A DNA stretch of 64,000 nt from Sphagnum compactum (GCA_965153455.1 OZ234493.1:24046213-24110212), one strand, 5' to 3'. Positions 24,600 to 35,830 are shown, counted from the first letter of the stretch. Program-made: numbers and translations. Notes: generated by a model not told the origin, from the letters alone.

Positions 24600-25740
24600 G
24601 CTGCTTGAATGACCAAATATACCCATCACCAAACACAAGTCTATGAACACTGATGAGAAGTATCTTGATAAATATTCCTCATTTACCCGTTTCTGAGCAT
24701 CACATTACAAGATATAATTTTCCTGAATTTATCCTGTTCGAACAACATATTACTTGTGACTACTGAAGTCCTTGGTGATTCATTGCATGATTGCCAACAG
24801 TGAAGAAATCTATCATCCAGTCAAACTTGTGCTAGAAGAAGGTCCAATTATCAATCTCTCTTCAGCTATCGGCTTGCTCACCCTAATGTACACACAACCA
24901 GACCCTGTCTTACACCAGACTGGACTCCAAATCCTTCTCTTACACTGAACTCAGCTCCAAATTTATTGTGAGAACACTAGAACTGAAGCTTTCATAAATC
25001 TAAGTATGCATTCTCGAATTTTAAGGTATTTTTAAAAAAATAAGACCTCAAAACCCAAATCGAAAATTCTTTTCAAAATGAAGAACTGGACAACGCTAGT
25101 ATGAATGGATGAAGCTGGCAATAGCACACCTTCATGCTCGCTAGGAGAAATGTGATTAGGCAAATGTTAATGAGCAAATCACACTAGAATTAGCAACTTA
25201 CTCTCCCACCAAAAGACTCAATTACATGAGAAACATTTAGTTGTCCATCAAGCTCATTGAGCTATGTCACTGTTGTACAACCAGCATTCATTTCAAGCCC
25301 TTTGCAGAAAGCCCTTGCGTTTTCACCAGTCATGCAGCACACAGTGAAGTATGGAAAAGGCTTCCTTCAACTAACTATAATAACTGCAATTTGCAGTTTC
25401 ATCTGAAGAATCAAATAAGTATTGTGACAGAGACTTGCCTTGTGAGAAAGTCCCATGCTGATATCCCACAAGGCAAGTGTAAAAAATCTATAGAACAATT
25501 GCAGGTAGTCTTTTTTCAAATGAATGGGACCTGCTAAAAATCCTATTCCTGCCAATAATTTGTCCTGATGCCTGCCTGTACAATCCTGTATCCTGCTAAA
25601 ACTCATACACAAGCACCAAACATCTTGCACTTAGAAAAGTTGATTGTTGTATCCGTTAACAATGTCATAAATTGTTTGTTAGCTGTGAACTGGTCCATGA
25701 TCATTTGTATGAGTTCATGGTAACAGCCACCAATAAGTTG
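24600..25740. other. 3' flank of the sugar kinase gene
   Basis: This stretch lies downstream of the minus-strand kinase stop codon. It holds no recognisable coding exon. The part nearest 25740 is expected to include the kinase 3' UTR. Poly(A) signals cannot be chosen with confidence because the DNA is AT-rich. Confidence 0.35.
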
Positions 25741-28394
25741 TCAGATGTTTGTGACAAGGGATGCATGCCCATGGTTGTTGCCTTCTCCCATATCAACAGT
25801 TCTGCAGCTCATATGACTGGAGATTGTCTCTACTCGAACCTCATTTCTTAATCTAAGGAGCTCCAATATTTGATTATCCCCGCGAGCTGAGGCAGACTTG
25901 ACTGATCCAGCAATTTCATTAGCATTTTCCTGTCTTAGTCGTGCACCTTGCTGGCCCACAACAACACTGGCCACCTTTGCAGCCAAATTTCCAATTCCTT
26001 CCATGTCTGGAATGCCTAGAAGCAACCCATACAGGATACCACCAGCATAGGCATCACCTGCCCCACATGTATCAACTGCAACACAAGGAGCAGGTGGGAT
26101 GTAAACAATTTCTCTTCCCAATGCAAGGTATGAGCCCAGAGCTCCATCTGTTACTGAAACAAGTGGGCAATACTGGCTTAGGTGCTTTGTTGCCTGCTCT
26201 GGGCTCACGTCCTCATCAAACCCACAAAGAGCCCTTGCTTCATCACTGTTGGTGAACAAAATATCCGCGCTCTTACAGATTACATCCCTGCAAGAGAAAC
26301 AAGGATGAGTCTTCAGAGACAAAGGCTAGATCTCATAATTTATTCCTACAACATTCATACTTTCAACAAAAGAATTAGAGCAATTGCTGACCTTCTCCAA
26401 AACTATAACATGAGACCAATGTCATTAGCCTGCAGACCCTACATAAGCACATGTATTCAGAATCCAATCTGAGATTGCAAACTCCAGTTCAGTAATAAAT
26501 TAGAACAATCAATTGAGTAAACCTAGCCAGTAAGATGGATTTACTTGGCAAAATGTTCATTACCAAAATTGCTGATGGTGCCGCTTGACACAAGAAACGT
26601 CACTGGCAGTCAGAGCCACCAACACTCCTTGCTGATGTGCAGCTTCACAAGCTTTTGCTATGGCCTCAATTGTTTGAGGGATTTCCCAAAGATAGCCCTC
26701 CACTACTAGTACCCTACTCCTGCCTATGGCACTTGCTAAGTTTGTGTCAAAGTGCACCACTGATGACGTTCCCTGCAAAAATGCACATTCTCCCCTCTGA
26801 AACCATGCTTGGCAGCAAAAATTCATTTCTCCCCAACTTCCTAATCCTCCTAAAAGATACAAGTGTGCCACAGACATCCTGTAGTCTAAGTACAGTAACT
26901 GCAGAATGTGGGTCCAGCGGGAAGAGGGGAAGAATGATTACTTGGTAGGAAAGCATGGTCCTCTGGGCATCAGGTGTGGTTAAGACGACAACACTGCCAG
27001 TAGTACCATTTACTACAGGCTGTGACAGGAAGTTGACATTTGCTTGCAGCAGTTCCATTCTGCAAGAAAGGAACACAACAGTGGAACTTCAAGCCACTGA
27101 AATAGGACTTCGTTAATCACTGACTGAAGTGTCACCGCTGACATCTGCTTCTTATTTTCCCTTATTTCCTAATTTTCATGACTTCTAAAGTGGTGGCACC
27201 CTAGAAAAAGAAATTTGCAAAACCATTATACTTGGTCAGACTTGCAGACATATCCATGCAAAGACTTCAAAATAGAGAACAACTTACAACTGGAAGAGGG
27301 ATGATCAAATTCACCTGTAGAAGTCACCCAAGGCATCACCTCCAACACTGCCAGTCATTGCAACATTAATAGATGGGTTGTTGCGGCTTGTCGCAACCCC
27401 TAACCTAGCCAGTGCAACAAGTGTATTGGACAATGATCCTCCAGCAGCAAGCTTGTAGCTATGCCCATCCAGTGCCCCCAACACCCGTCCCCTTTCCTCA
27501 TGATCAACAACTTTCCTGGAGCCCTTTACTAAACCTAATTGCTCCAGGAAGTTGTCACTCACAATTCCTGAGAAGTCAACCTGCCAAATTTGCACCAGAA
27601 TTAGTTCTCATCAATGTTGTGGAGATCTTCTCGACTCACAGAGCAAAACATTAGGTGGAAAATCAAATAGATTGGGAAGAAATCATCTGTAACAAGATCT
27701 GGACAATCTACCACAACAACCTAGAGACGAAGAAAGACAGACTCACCATAGCTTGGCCAAGTCCTACTACATCCAAGCAATCTGGCACAAGTCCCACAGG
27801 AGTAGCAAAAGATTGCTTTCCAGCTCTCAGCATATTAACATTCCCCTGCACAGCAAGATCTCAATCAGAACATCAGTCTTGTTGTACATGCCTTCCTTGC
27901 ATCGTAAAAGGACCCCTCCCTATCTTGTGCAATGGCATCCAGATGTTCCAGATGTGGTACAAAGAGTCAAATCTGCTATTGCAAGAACAATGGATAACAC
28001 AACGCGATGGAATCTCGAAACAGTTGATAGCAATAAGATACCGACAAGAGCAAAACAAAACTGTGAAGTTGCATACCTTGTGACGCCGTGGTCTGTCCCG
28101 CTTGCAGAGGGACACAAGCTTCTGAATCACGTAGAACAGAGCTTGTTCCCTGTCCTTGAGGAGATTCTCCCTGGCACCAGAGCTCGTGCGACTAAACCGG
28201 TGCGGCCTCAAGAAACTACTACTGTGCACCCAGGCCCTTATGTCCTCCAAGTTCAGCAGGAGGAACAACTGCCGGAACCAGGAGATTTCGTCAATTGTTC
28301 TGTTTGACGCCACCGCCGTCGACGACACCAGTGCTCCAGTAGTAGTAGCACCAGTCATGATCGCAGGAACCTTGGCTGCGACACCGGCGTCCAT
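25741..28394 (-). CDS. pfkB/ribokinase-family carbohydrate kinase, six exons
   Basis: Complement join: 28077-28394, 27747-27845, 27315-27580, 26942-27059, 26564-26772, 25741-26287. All introns are GT-AG and the product is 518 aa. It should transfer ATP phosphate to a sugar or nucleoside. The exact substrate is unknown. Family landmarks are VVGLGQAMVDFSG at the domain start (about 133-144), the substrate-site segment AAGGSLSNTLVALARLG (about 184-200), ANVNFLSQP, TTGSVVVLTTPDAQRTM, ASDVSC and NSDEARAL. The C-terminal signature DTCGAGDAYAGG (about 409-420) carries the catalytic Asp near 415. It most resembles uncharacterised plant pfkB proteins related to cyanobacterial slr0537. That similarity, and the non-conserved N-terminal ~105 residues, suggest organelle targeting, which is inference. 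The start is the first Met of the exon-1 frame. All splice junctions restore conserved family sequence. Confidence 0.93.
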
Positions 28395-28735
28395 CGGAAG
28401 GCAACAACCTCCCTCTAGGGAAACACCAAAGCACCCCTTAATAATCCCGCACTGGTTTTTCCCTTCCTTGCTCCTTACTCCTCACTCTCTTAGCAGTAGC
28501 TAAAACCGCCCACAAACACTCACAGAAACGATTTTCCCTTGACCAACGCAAACAGTAACAGCAAACAGAACACTCTCTCACTCGCTGACTGCCCAGTTCC
28601 TTACCAAAAACAGCACGAGTGCGCTCGATAATCAATCCCTTGTAAATACCGGAAGCCCACTCTGTGGTTTCCTAGCACAGCCACGGATGACGCCAGCAGC
28701 AAGCACAGGTCACGCAAACCCAGAACGTGGCAAGC
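28395..28735 (-). promoter_or_regulatory. Probable 5' UTR / proximal promoter of the kinase
   Basis: This is the immediate upstream sequence of the kinase ATG. No open frame with family support is present. Minus-strand purine-rich words such as GAGAGAGTG and AAGGAAGGG are compatible with a plant 5' UTR. I could not assign a transcription start. Confidence 0.35.
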
Positions 28736-28868
28736 TATGGAAGATACAAGGAAAGGAAAGAAGGAAACAAGGGGAGGGAAGGGAAGGAAGAAGCGAAGAG
28801 GGAAGGAAGGTAAGGAAGAAGCAGAGAGGCAGGCAACCCCGTGGTGGTGGTGGTGGTGGTGGTGGTGC
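28735..28868. repeat. Purine tract followed by (GTG)n
   Basis: The plus strand from about 28737 to 28830 is almost purely A/G (GGAAGG, GAAGAAGC, GGGAGGGAAGGG). It is followed at about 28842-28866 by an uninterrupted GTG/GGT triplet run. The tract lies about 350-470 nt upstream of the kinase ATG. Open frames through it, rich in Gly, Trp or His, are artefacts. Confidence 0.75.
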
Positions 28869-28944
28869 CGCCTCACGCCGCCGCAGCAGCCCTTTTTCTC
28901 ACTTGCGCAATTTCGCCGTAAAGCGAAAATATAAATTAAAAGCT

Positions 28945-29130
28945 CGAAAATGAAGTGATTTTGGAAGGTTTCCATCGCCAGAAGTGAGAAACAAAAACAC
29001 ATAGTAAAAACTCGCCAGTGCGTAGTAGCCATGACTAGACATGTTTATAGCCAAATTTGGCTAAACCTTCCTTGAGATGGATGATTGCCATTTCTTCTAC
29101 ATTTTCCTATGGACGATGGTCACTTGGATT
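28945..29130 (+). repeat. TAGCCAAATTTGGCTA-family copy A
   Basis: It starts with CGAAAATGAAGTGATTTTGG and continues through GCCAGAAGTGA. The perfect 16-bp palindrome TAGCCAAATTTGGCTA is at 29048-29063. The family tail follows: AACCTTCCTTGAGATGG, then TTCCTATGGACGATGGTCAC. It is about 0.65 kb upstream of the kinase ATG. Confidence 0.75.
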
Positions 29131-29220
29131 TTAAAAATAATTAATAAAAAAACAGTGCTCCAGCCTTTTCCCAAGTGGCAAAATTTTGTCAAAAAGAGAA
29201 GTAAAAAATGGAAAAAAAAT

Positions 29221-29465
29221 CGAAAATGAAGTGATTTTGGAGGGTGTCCATGGCCAGAAGTGAAAGAAAAAAAAAGTGGTAAAAATTACCAGATTTCTAC
29301 ATTTGGTTGTCAGTGTGTAGCCATGGATGAATATGGAAGTTTGATTAAACATTTGTACTTCACATCTGGTTTATAGCCAAATTTGGCTAAATCTTCCTAG
29401 GGAAGCATGATCGCCATTTTCTCTACATCTTCCTATGCATGATCGCCACTTAGGCTACATAAAGA
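29221..29465 (+). repeat. TAGCCAAATTTGGCTA-family copy B
   Basis: This is a second, longer copy in direct orientation. The same CGAAAATGAAGTGATTTTGG head is at 29221, then GCCAGAAGTGAAAG, TTACCAGATTT and GTGTAGCCATGGA. The perfect palindrome is at 29374-29389, followed by the tail ending CGCCACTTAGGCTACATAAA. The heads are 276 bp apart and the palindromes 326 bp apart, so the pair is a diverged tandem. Confidence 0.75.
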
Positions 29466-29469
29466 AATT

Positions 29470-29850
29470 ACGAAGAAAACACTGGCAGTCATGCGTGAGG
29501 CCTATAGCCACTCGCCCGCTGCACACGACACATTCAGAATCTTTAGGCCATCGAATCACGTACAGGACTGGCCCCCTGTCCTCGTGACGGACGGGTGGCT
29601 GTAAATGCATGACGTTCAGTAGCCGTCTCTGTCTTCCAACTGGCTGTGAACGCATGGCTTTCTGGAAGCGGTTTTCTGTCTGTCTGTCGGTCTTTTGTGA
29701 CCCGTAGGTGGCCTAGCACCCGTGAACTCGTGACACGTGGCAATACTGGTAGCCGTGACCTCTCGGTAGGTACAGCGGTTGGAATAGGACACAGTTCCCA
29801 CGATTCCAAACCTTTTTTTCCTCTTTTCTTGGTTATATTGCACAGGTTAA
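29470..29850. other. GC-richer low-copy segment
   Basis: It has more GC than its surroundings, internal repeats of GGCTGTAAATGCATGAC / GGCTGTGAACGCATGGC and a small hairpin TTGGAAT...ATTCCAA at about 29779-29809. Open frames on both strands show no domain. It may be an old LTR, but the evidence is weak. Confidence 0.3.
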
Positions 29851-29853
29851 TTA

Positions 29854-30246
29854 GGCCCACTTTACACTAGGAGTCAAGGCCAATGTTCGACTCAAATCAA
29901 GCATTCCTATTGGTGCAAAAGTTGAAATCAGCAACAAGGAAGGGCTGGCTTTACACTAAGAGTACAAAAAGGCTGAAGTACAAAAAATCTTTTCAATCTG
30001 CCCTAAGTTACCAATAAATGCTGAACTTGATGGCCTTGTGTTGGCCCCCAAGCTTTAAAAAGGGTTATGACCGAATTTGAGAAGCCAATTTGCAACCCTC
30101 GGGTCGCGCGAATGTTTCAGCATTTATTAATATCCTGACATCAATGTTCTAGCATTTATTCGTAATTTGGGGCCAAACAACAAGCCAAAAATGCTCAAAG
30201 TTGGCCCCAAGTCTTTTCAGCCCTGACTCCTAGTGTAAAGCGGGCC
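29854..30246. mobile_element. PIF/Harbinger-like MITE with TTA target duplication
   Basis: A 393-bp unit has 27-bp terminal inverted repeats at 29854-29880 and 30220-30246, with two mismatches. The left end starts GGCCCACTTTACACTAGGAG and the right end, reverse-complemented, starts GGCCCGCTTTACACTAGGAG. Both ends are flanked by TTA (29851-29853 and 30247-30249), the 3-bp TWA duplication typical of PIF/Harbinger. An internal third copy of the TIR word (CTTTACACTAAGAGTAC) lies near 29949. There is no transposase frame, so it is non-autonomous. Confidence 0.8.
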
Positions 30247-30249
30247 TTA

Positions 30250-31850
30250 GTAGCAGTGATATTTTGTGGACGAATTTTTGTTGTTTCTTTGGAAAAACAA
30301 ATTGGGGATTTTTTTTTTATAAGTGTGTTTTTCTAATGAAAATTCAACTAATTTTCTTAATTTTCTGCAAAAATTTTGGTATTCCGATTCCCAAAATTGA
30401 GGGAAAAAAAAACTCCTGGTTAGAAGAGATGTCTTTTTTCTTTCTGTTTTTCCATCCATTTTGTGTTAGTTGTTGCTCTAGTGGTGATCATTTGGCCAAA
30501 TTTGGCAATAATAAAAATATGGAAAGTAGGAAAAGAATTTTTTGGTGGTGAATTTTGGTTAGTTGGGTAAAGAATCTAGAATATCAACCAGTCAATGTTG
30601 GTGTGGGGGTGAGAAAGGCCTATAGGCTGTGCCCAGGCCGATTCCACAATTCAGGGGTGCAGTAGGCCCATTATACAGAATGACCTTTCAGAAATCTCCC
30701 AGTACATGTGGAGGGCGCTGGCGCCTTGAATGCATAATATTCCCTCCTGACGGTAGAGGTCGTCTCACATTTCCGGGCAGGCTATTACATTTTCAGGGCA
30801 CCCCATTTATTTTTCTTTCAGGACACTTGTTGGCCTTGGGCAGAGATGCCCCATTCATGTACGTTAACATCCATGCGTGGTTAAAACTGAGAACCAAACC
30901 GTGGGTGACAGCTGGGCAGCTAGCTGCATAATTTTCAGAGCTTTTCTTTTCTTTTCTTTTTTTCTGGGGGTCAAATTCAATTTTTGTTCAAAATTCAAAA
31001 TACCTAACCACGTTACAAAATTTCTCTGCGTCTTTGGGGATTTCTATTGAGCCTGCCCCACCTGCCCCATAAATTGCAGAGCCATTAGGCTAGCAATGAC
31101 CACATTGCAGATGGTGTCACATTATCAAATCTGTATGTGATGCAAGATGTAGACTCGCACATGTCAACTTACACATGCCATTGACTAGCAAAATGCATTG
31201 GCTCATTGTTGTCACACAATCGATTCAACTAAACTCGTGGAAAGCAAGTTCGAAATGCTTCAACAAACCTGCTTGAAGCTTCAGTCTTCCCCTCTTCAAG
31301 GATGTCCCACAAGTCAAAGATGCAACTCCATCCAATCAAAATCTATTACAATTCGAGCATTGCTAGATGGGGATGTCTCTTTTCCCATACACCGGCTATA
31401 CCCTACCTGGGTGGGCTTGTGTTTTTCAAAGCCTTGAGATGCCCTATGGGGATGAGCTTCTCACATCACAAACATGTGTAGGGAGTGAGGTTTAAGGGTT
31501 AAAAGATTTATAGTAGGTTAGAAATGTTAGTAGTTAGTCTTTCTCACTTTGTTGTTGAGTTGCCCCTATTCAAGAAAGCATAAGCTTTCCATCACTACAA
31601 TTTTGGTGTGTAACAAGAAGGAGCGTCAAAAGCTTGTATTTTTAATGTCACTAGCGCACAAAAATTAAGTTGTTTGTGCATTGTCTATAAGCAAGGAAAT
31701 TGTCTATTTCTTTTGTTTATGTGTTTTGTTTTATTCTATATGTAATCACACAAGAAGTGTTGAAAACTTTGGGAGGTCTTTTATCTTCTACTAATGTTTT
31801 GTTATCTTCATCAACACATTTAGATTTTTTTCTCTGATCTCTTTTAAACC
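30250..31850. other. Unassigned stretch, no gene confirmed
   Basis: It includes a GC-richer portion at about 30600-30930 and an open frame at 31198-31437, neither with recognisable domains. The segment at about 31480-31620 reads like an LTR or leader, but no second copy is present for comparison. Confidence 0.35.
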
Positions 31851-31854
31851 CTTC

Positions 31855-31912
31855 CAGGCGGGCGCTACGCGCACCTTTGTTCGCTTTGCGAACAAAGTGG
31901 GCGTGTATTGAA
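31855..31912. repeat. GC-rich double hairpin
   Basis: Within strongly AT-rich DNA, GGGCGCTACGCGCACC is followed by CTTTGTTCGC-TTT-GCGAACAAAG, which has a perfect 10-bp stem and 3-nt loop at about 31877-31899. The first hairpin, read on the minus strand, is GGTGCGCGTAGCGCC and is followed by CTGG. This resembles a Helitron 3' terminus, but the base after CTRR is A, not T. I cannot assign it further. Confidence 0.55.
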
Positions 31913-31956
31913 CAAAAACAATAGGTCAGCGGGAAGCTTGCAAAGGGGCAAGCAAA

Positions 31957-32023
31957 TATATATATTTTTTTTTATTTTATTTATATATATATATACATAT
32001 ATATGTATATATATATATATTTC
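31957..32023. repeat. (AT)n / TATACATA microsatellite
   Basis: Alternating TA with interspersed T-runs and TACATA words. It is near-palindromic throughout. Confidence 0.85.
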
Positions 32024-32639
32024 GTTTCGAAATTCAATTTATTATTAAATTTTCATCCTCTTCATTGCAACTTGTTAGTATCAGGTTTCAAACTTCTTAA
32101 GCATCATCGGTGTTTTCAAGGCTAATGTTGTTTCATTATGATCTATTCATTTTGGATTTTGAACTTCATGAACATTGTTAATGTTTATTTCGTTAATGAA
32201 TTGTGTGATGCTTCGTGTATGTTTGGTTTCAAGGTTATTGTTGGTGATTTCTGGTGTTTTTTTAGCATTGTTTCATTTTGAAAATCAATGTTGGAAGTTC
32301 AATAAATTGTCGTGTTCACTATTGATGCGTTGATTTTGTTTCAAATTCAATGTACAATGAACACATAATGAAATGTTTTCTTGAATGGAACAATATAAAA
32401 TTCATAGGGTTTTCTTATCTCTATCGTGAATTATACTGATGTTGGCATTGATGAAGGTGGTAGTAGTAATGGTGATGATGGGGTTAGGAGTGGTGATGGT
32501 GGGGTTGGATATGAAGTAAGTCATAACAAGCTTGTTGATAAAGAGTTTAAAAAAGATGGAGAGGAGCTTTTGGGTGTTGAAGCATAAGCATGATAAACGT
32601 GGTTTGTCCAATTAGACTTTGACCAAAAATTAATATATA

Positions 32640-34700
32640 TAGTAAAGGACGTCGTGAAGCTTCCCCTGAATCCGTCTGTCCCGTCATCCATCCGGACGGA
32701 TGCAGCTATGTCATCCCCACTATTTAAAATAAAAGCATAGGGGCTTCCACATGACACATCATTTTAGCTTGTATATGTGACAATCAGAAAAGAAAACCAC
32801 CAAAAGAGAAGGGCCAGTGTGTTCAAATGTAAGTTAACTCCCATTTTAAAAAGTATCTTCTTGGCAGGCCAACTAGGGCTCATGCAAACCTACCTAGACA
32901 GAAGAGCACCACCTCCTGAGCGAAAAACCCCTCCTTCAACCTGGAATTAAAATGTTGTGCCCTCCCCAGTCCATGCTATGGAATTAAAGGGAGGTGCTAT
33001 TGGGAACACCCTTAGGGAACCCATTGGGAACTTGAAAGGAACATGTTGGGAACAAAGGAAAAATGAAAAAAAAAATCCTTCCCCCCCAACCCAAAACTTA
33101 AAAAATTTGGGCCTTTTGAGTGCATGTTGAGCCTTCCCATTTGGCTGCATGAAATTTTTTATTTTCAAAACTGTTCGTCACCATATAAACTAGGGGTATA
33201 TATTTAGTATTAAGGATGCCATATTTACCAGGGTTAGAAGCATCCTAAAAAAATTTAGGGTTTTTACCAGTGTAGGTGCTGGCTCACCTTTCACAAGTAG
33301 TGCAAACATCAAGATTTTCAGCGACCAGGGTCTTGATAGATACATGCGGAATGTCATATATAAAAAGGTTTTGAAAATGTAGTTTGTAATTGTAATTTTG
33401 TAATATGTTCCGTCAAATGCACGCTGAGCCTTCCCATTGGCTGCATGAAATTTCTATTTCCAAAACTGTTCGTCACCATGTAAACTTGGGGTATTTATTT
33501 AGTATTAAAGATACCATATTTACCAGGGTTAGAAGCATCCTAAAAATTTTCAAGGTTTTTACTAGTGTGGGTGCCGGTTCACCCGTCACAAGTAATGCAA
33601 ACATCAAGATTTTCAGTGGCCAGGGTTCGATAGATACATGCGAAATGTCGTATAGTAAACGACGTCAGGATGAAAAATGAAACTTCCCCTGAAATGTTGT
33701 GCCCTCCCTAGTCCATGCTATGGAATTAAAGGGAGGTGTTATTGGGAACACCCTTAGGGAACCCATTGGGAATTTGAAAGGAACATGTTGGGAACAAAGG
33801 AAAAATGAAAAAAAAATCCTTCCCCCCCAACCCAAAACTTAAAAAATTTGGGCCTTTTGAGTGCATGCTGAGCCTTCCCATATAAGAAGGCCAACTAGGG
33901 CTCATGCAAAACTGCCTAGATAGAAGAGCACCACCTCCTGAGCGAAAAACCCCTCTTTCAACCTGGAATAAAAATGTTGTGCCCTCCCCAGTCCATGCTA
34001 TGGAATTAAAGGGAGGTGCTATTGGGAACACCCTTAGGGAACCCATTGGGAACTTGAAAGGAACATGCTGTGAACAAAGGAAAAATGAAAAAAAAAATCC
34101 TTCCCCCCCAACCCAAAACTTAAAAAATTTGGGCCTTTTGTGTGCATGTTGAGCCTTCCCATTTGGCTGCATGAAATTTTCTATTTCCAAAACTGTTCGT
34201 CACCATATAAACTGGGGGTACTTATTTAATATTAAGCATGCCATATTTACCAGGGTTAGAAACATCCTAAAAAAATTTAGGGTTTTTACCAGTGTAGGTG
34301 CCGGTTCACCTTTCAAAAGGAGTGCAAACATCAAGATTTTCAGCGGCCAGGGTCTTGATAGATACATGCGGAATGTCATATATAAAGAGGTTTTGAAAAT
34401 GTAGTTTGTAATTGTAATTTTGTAATATGTTCTGTCAAATGCACGCTGAGCCTTCCCATTGGCTGCATGAAATTTCTATTTCCAAAACTGTTCGTCACCA
34501 TATAAACTTGGGGTACTTATTTAGTATTAAGGATACCATGTTTACCAGGGTTATAAGCATCCTAAAAAATTTCAGGGTTTTTACTAGTGTGGGTGCCGGT
34601 TCACCCGTCACAAGTAGTGCAAACATCAAGATTTTTAGCGGCCAGGGTTTCGATAGATACATGTGAAATGTCGTATAGTAAATGACGTCGAGATGAAAAA
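32640..34700. repeat. Higher-order tandem repeat with exact 1,022-bp period
   Basis: Two sub-repeats alternate. A (about 280 bp) begins GGCCAACTAGGGCT and ends TTTGGGCCTTTTGAGTGCA. B (about 297 bp) begins GCCTTCCCATTGGCTGCATG and ends TTTTCAGCGGCCAGGGT...ACATGCG. The order is A 32867, B 33133, B 33428, truncated A about 33694, A 33889, B 34153, B 34450. Matching anchors in the two halves are all 1,022 bp apart: 32867/33889, 33111/34133, about 33131/34153 and 33428/34450. The truncated A begins abruptly at ATGTTGTGCCC, fused after CTTCCCCTGAA, which marks the junction. No transposase or polymerase is encoded. Confidence 0.8.
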
Positions 34701-35125
34701 TGAAGCTTCCCATGAATCCGTCCCGTCGTCCATCTGTCCTATCGTCCCTCTGTCCATCTGTCCGGTCGTCCATGCGAATCGACACCCTGGAAGTTCCGAA
34801 GTTGTCGGCTACACACCCTCCTTCTACTGAGTCTGACACTGCAACTTTCTGCCCACCAAGAATGGGAAGGAAATAAACCAGGAATGGCCCTCCATAGTCT
34901 CGTCCGTCATCCATCCCATCATCCGTCCCGTCATCCATCCGTCTCGTTGTCCCTCTGTCCATCCGTCCGATCGTCCATGCGAATCGACGCCCTAAAAACT
35001 CCGAGGTTGCCGGCTGCACAGCATCCCTCTACTAAATCTGACAGTGCAGCTTTCTGCCCACCAAGAATGGGAAGGAAATAAATTAGGAATGGCCCTCCAT
35101 CAGTCTCGTCCGTCATCCATCCAAA
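34700..35125. repeat. 205-bp tandem duplication rich in GTCCATCC tetramers
   Basis: Two copies share CATGCGAATCGAC (34771 and 34976) and GCCCACCAAGAATGGGAAGG (34851 and 35056), each exactly 205 bp apart. The edges consist of degenerate (GTCC)n/(ATCC)n tetramers such as GTCCATCCGTCCG. On the minus strand these read as Asp-Gly-Arg-Thr-Asp, which is not a credible protein. Confidence 0.75.
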
Positions 35126-35830
35126 CAGAACAAATATTTTTTTTTAAAAGGGGAAAAATTAGGAAAAAAATAAAAACAGAAAAGCACTTTAACAATTAGA
35201 AACTTTTTGTAAACACTTAAACATGAAACAGAAAATGGAAATACAATAAAAGAATCTTAAAAGAAAATTTAAAAATAGATGACAAAAAATAAGAAACAAA
35301 ACAGAGAGCAAAAGAAAGAAAGAAAAAACCATACTTGAAAAAAAAATGAGGTTTGTCTTCTTTTTCCAAACTTCAAACTAAATAAATAAATGAACGCATA
35401 AAAATAGAAAAAAAATGAAGATAGACAAAATACGAATAGAAAAAATTAAAACATGAAACAAACATAAACAAAAAAAAGTAAAAACACAAAAACTATAAAA
35501 AAGGAATGGGAACAAATGAAACAAGGAAAGGGAAATACAGTAAAAGCATTCTAAAAGAAAAAAAAATTACAAAAAAGAAGAAACCAAATAAAGAGTAGAA
35601 ACTAAAAAAAAATAAAACTAATAATAATGAAGAAAAACCCTACTTGAAAAAGAATGGGGTGTGTCTTCTTTCTCCAAACTTCAAACTTGCCAAATAAACA
35701 AAAATACAAAAGTGAAAAAGAAACACTTTATTTGAAAATAAAAAATATAAAAGATAAAAGTTTTTTAAAAAGTAAAACATGAACCAAACATTGTTGAAAT
35801 AACACACCTGTGCATTAGGCACGGGGTTCA
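35126..35830. repeat. A-rich stretch with diverged ~308-bp duplication
   Basis: The plus strand is very A-rich (AAAAATAAAAACA, GAAAGAAAG). The words TACTTGAAAAA...TGTCTTCTTTxTCCAAACTTCAAACT recur at 35333-35390 and 35640-35697, about 308 bp apart. No gene is seen. Confidence 0.55.

Noticed and set aside
28601-29032. 143-residue frame with a His run
   Set aside because: The His run is the reverse of the (GTG)n repeat in the kinase 5' flank; no family similarity.
30629-30931. 100-residue open frame in a GC-richer island
   Set aside because: No domain, no splice partners and no similarity I recognise; left as unassigned.
31855-31912. Helitron 3' terminus
   Set aside because: The hairpin and CTGG fit, but the following base is A rather than T and no 5' TC end was found; kept only as an unassigned hairpin.
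33726-34190. 154-residue minus-strand open frame
   Set aside because: It runs through the A sub-repeats of the 1,022-bp tandem block and repeats itself; no domain.
34495-35019. 174-residue Asp/Gly/Arg-rich minus-strand frame
   Set aside because: Encoded by GTCC/ATCC tetramers; a simple-repeat artefact.
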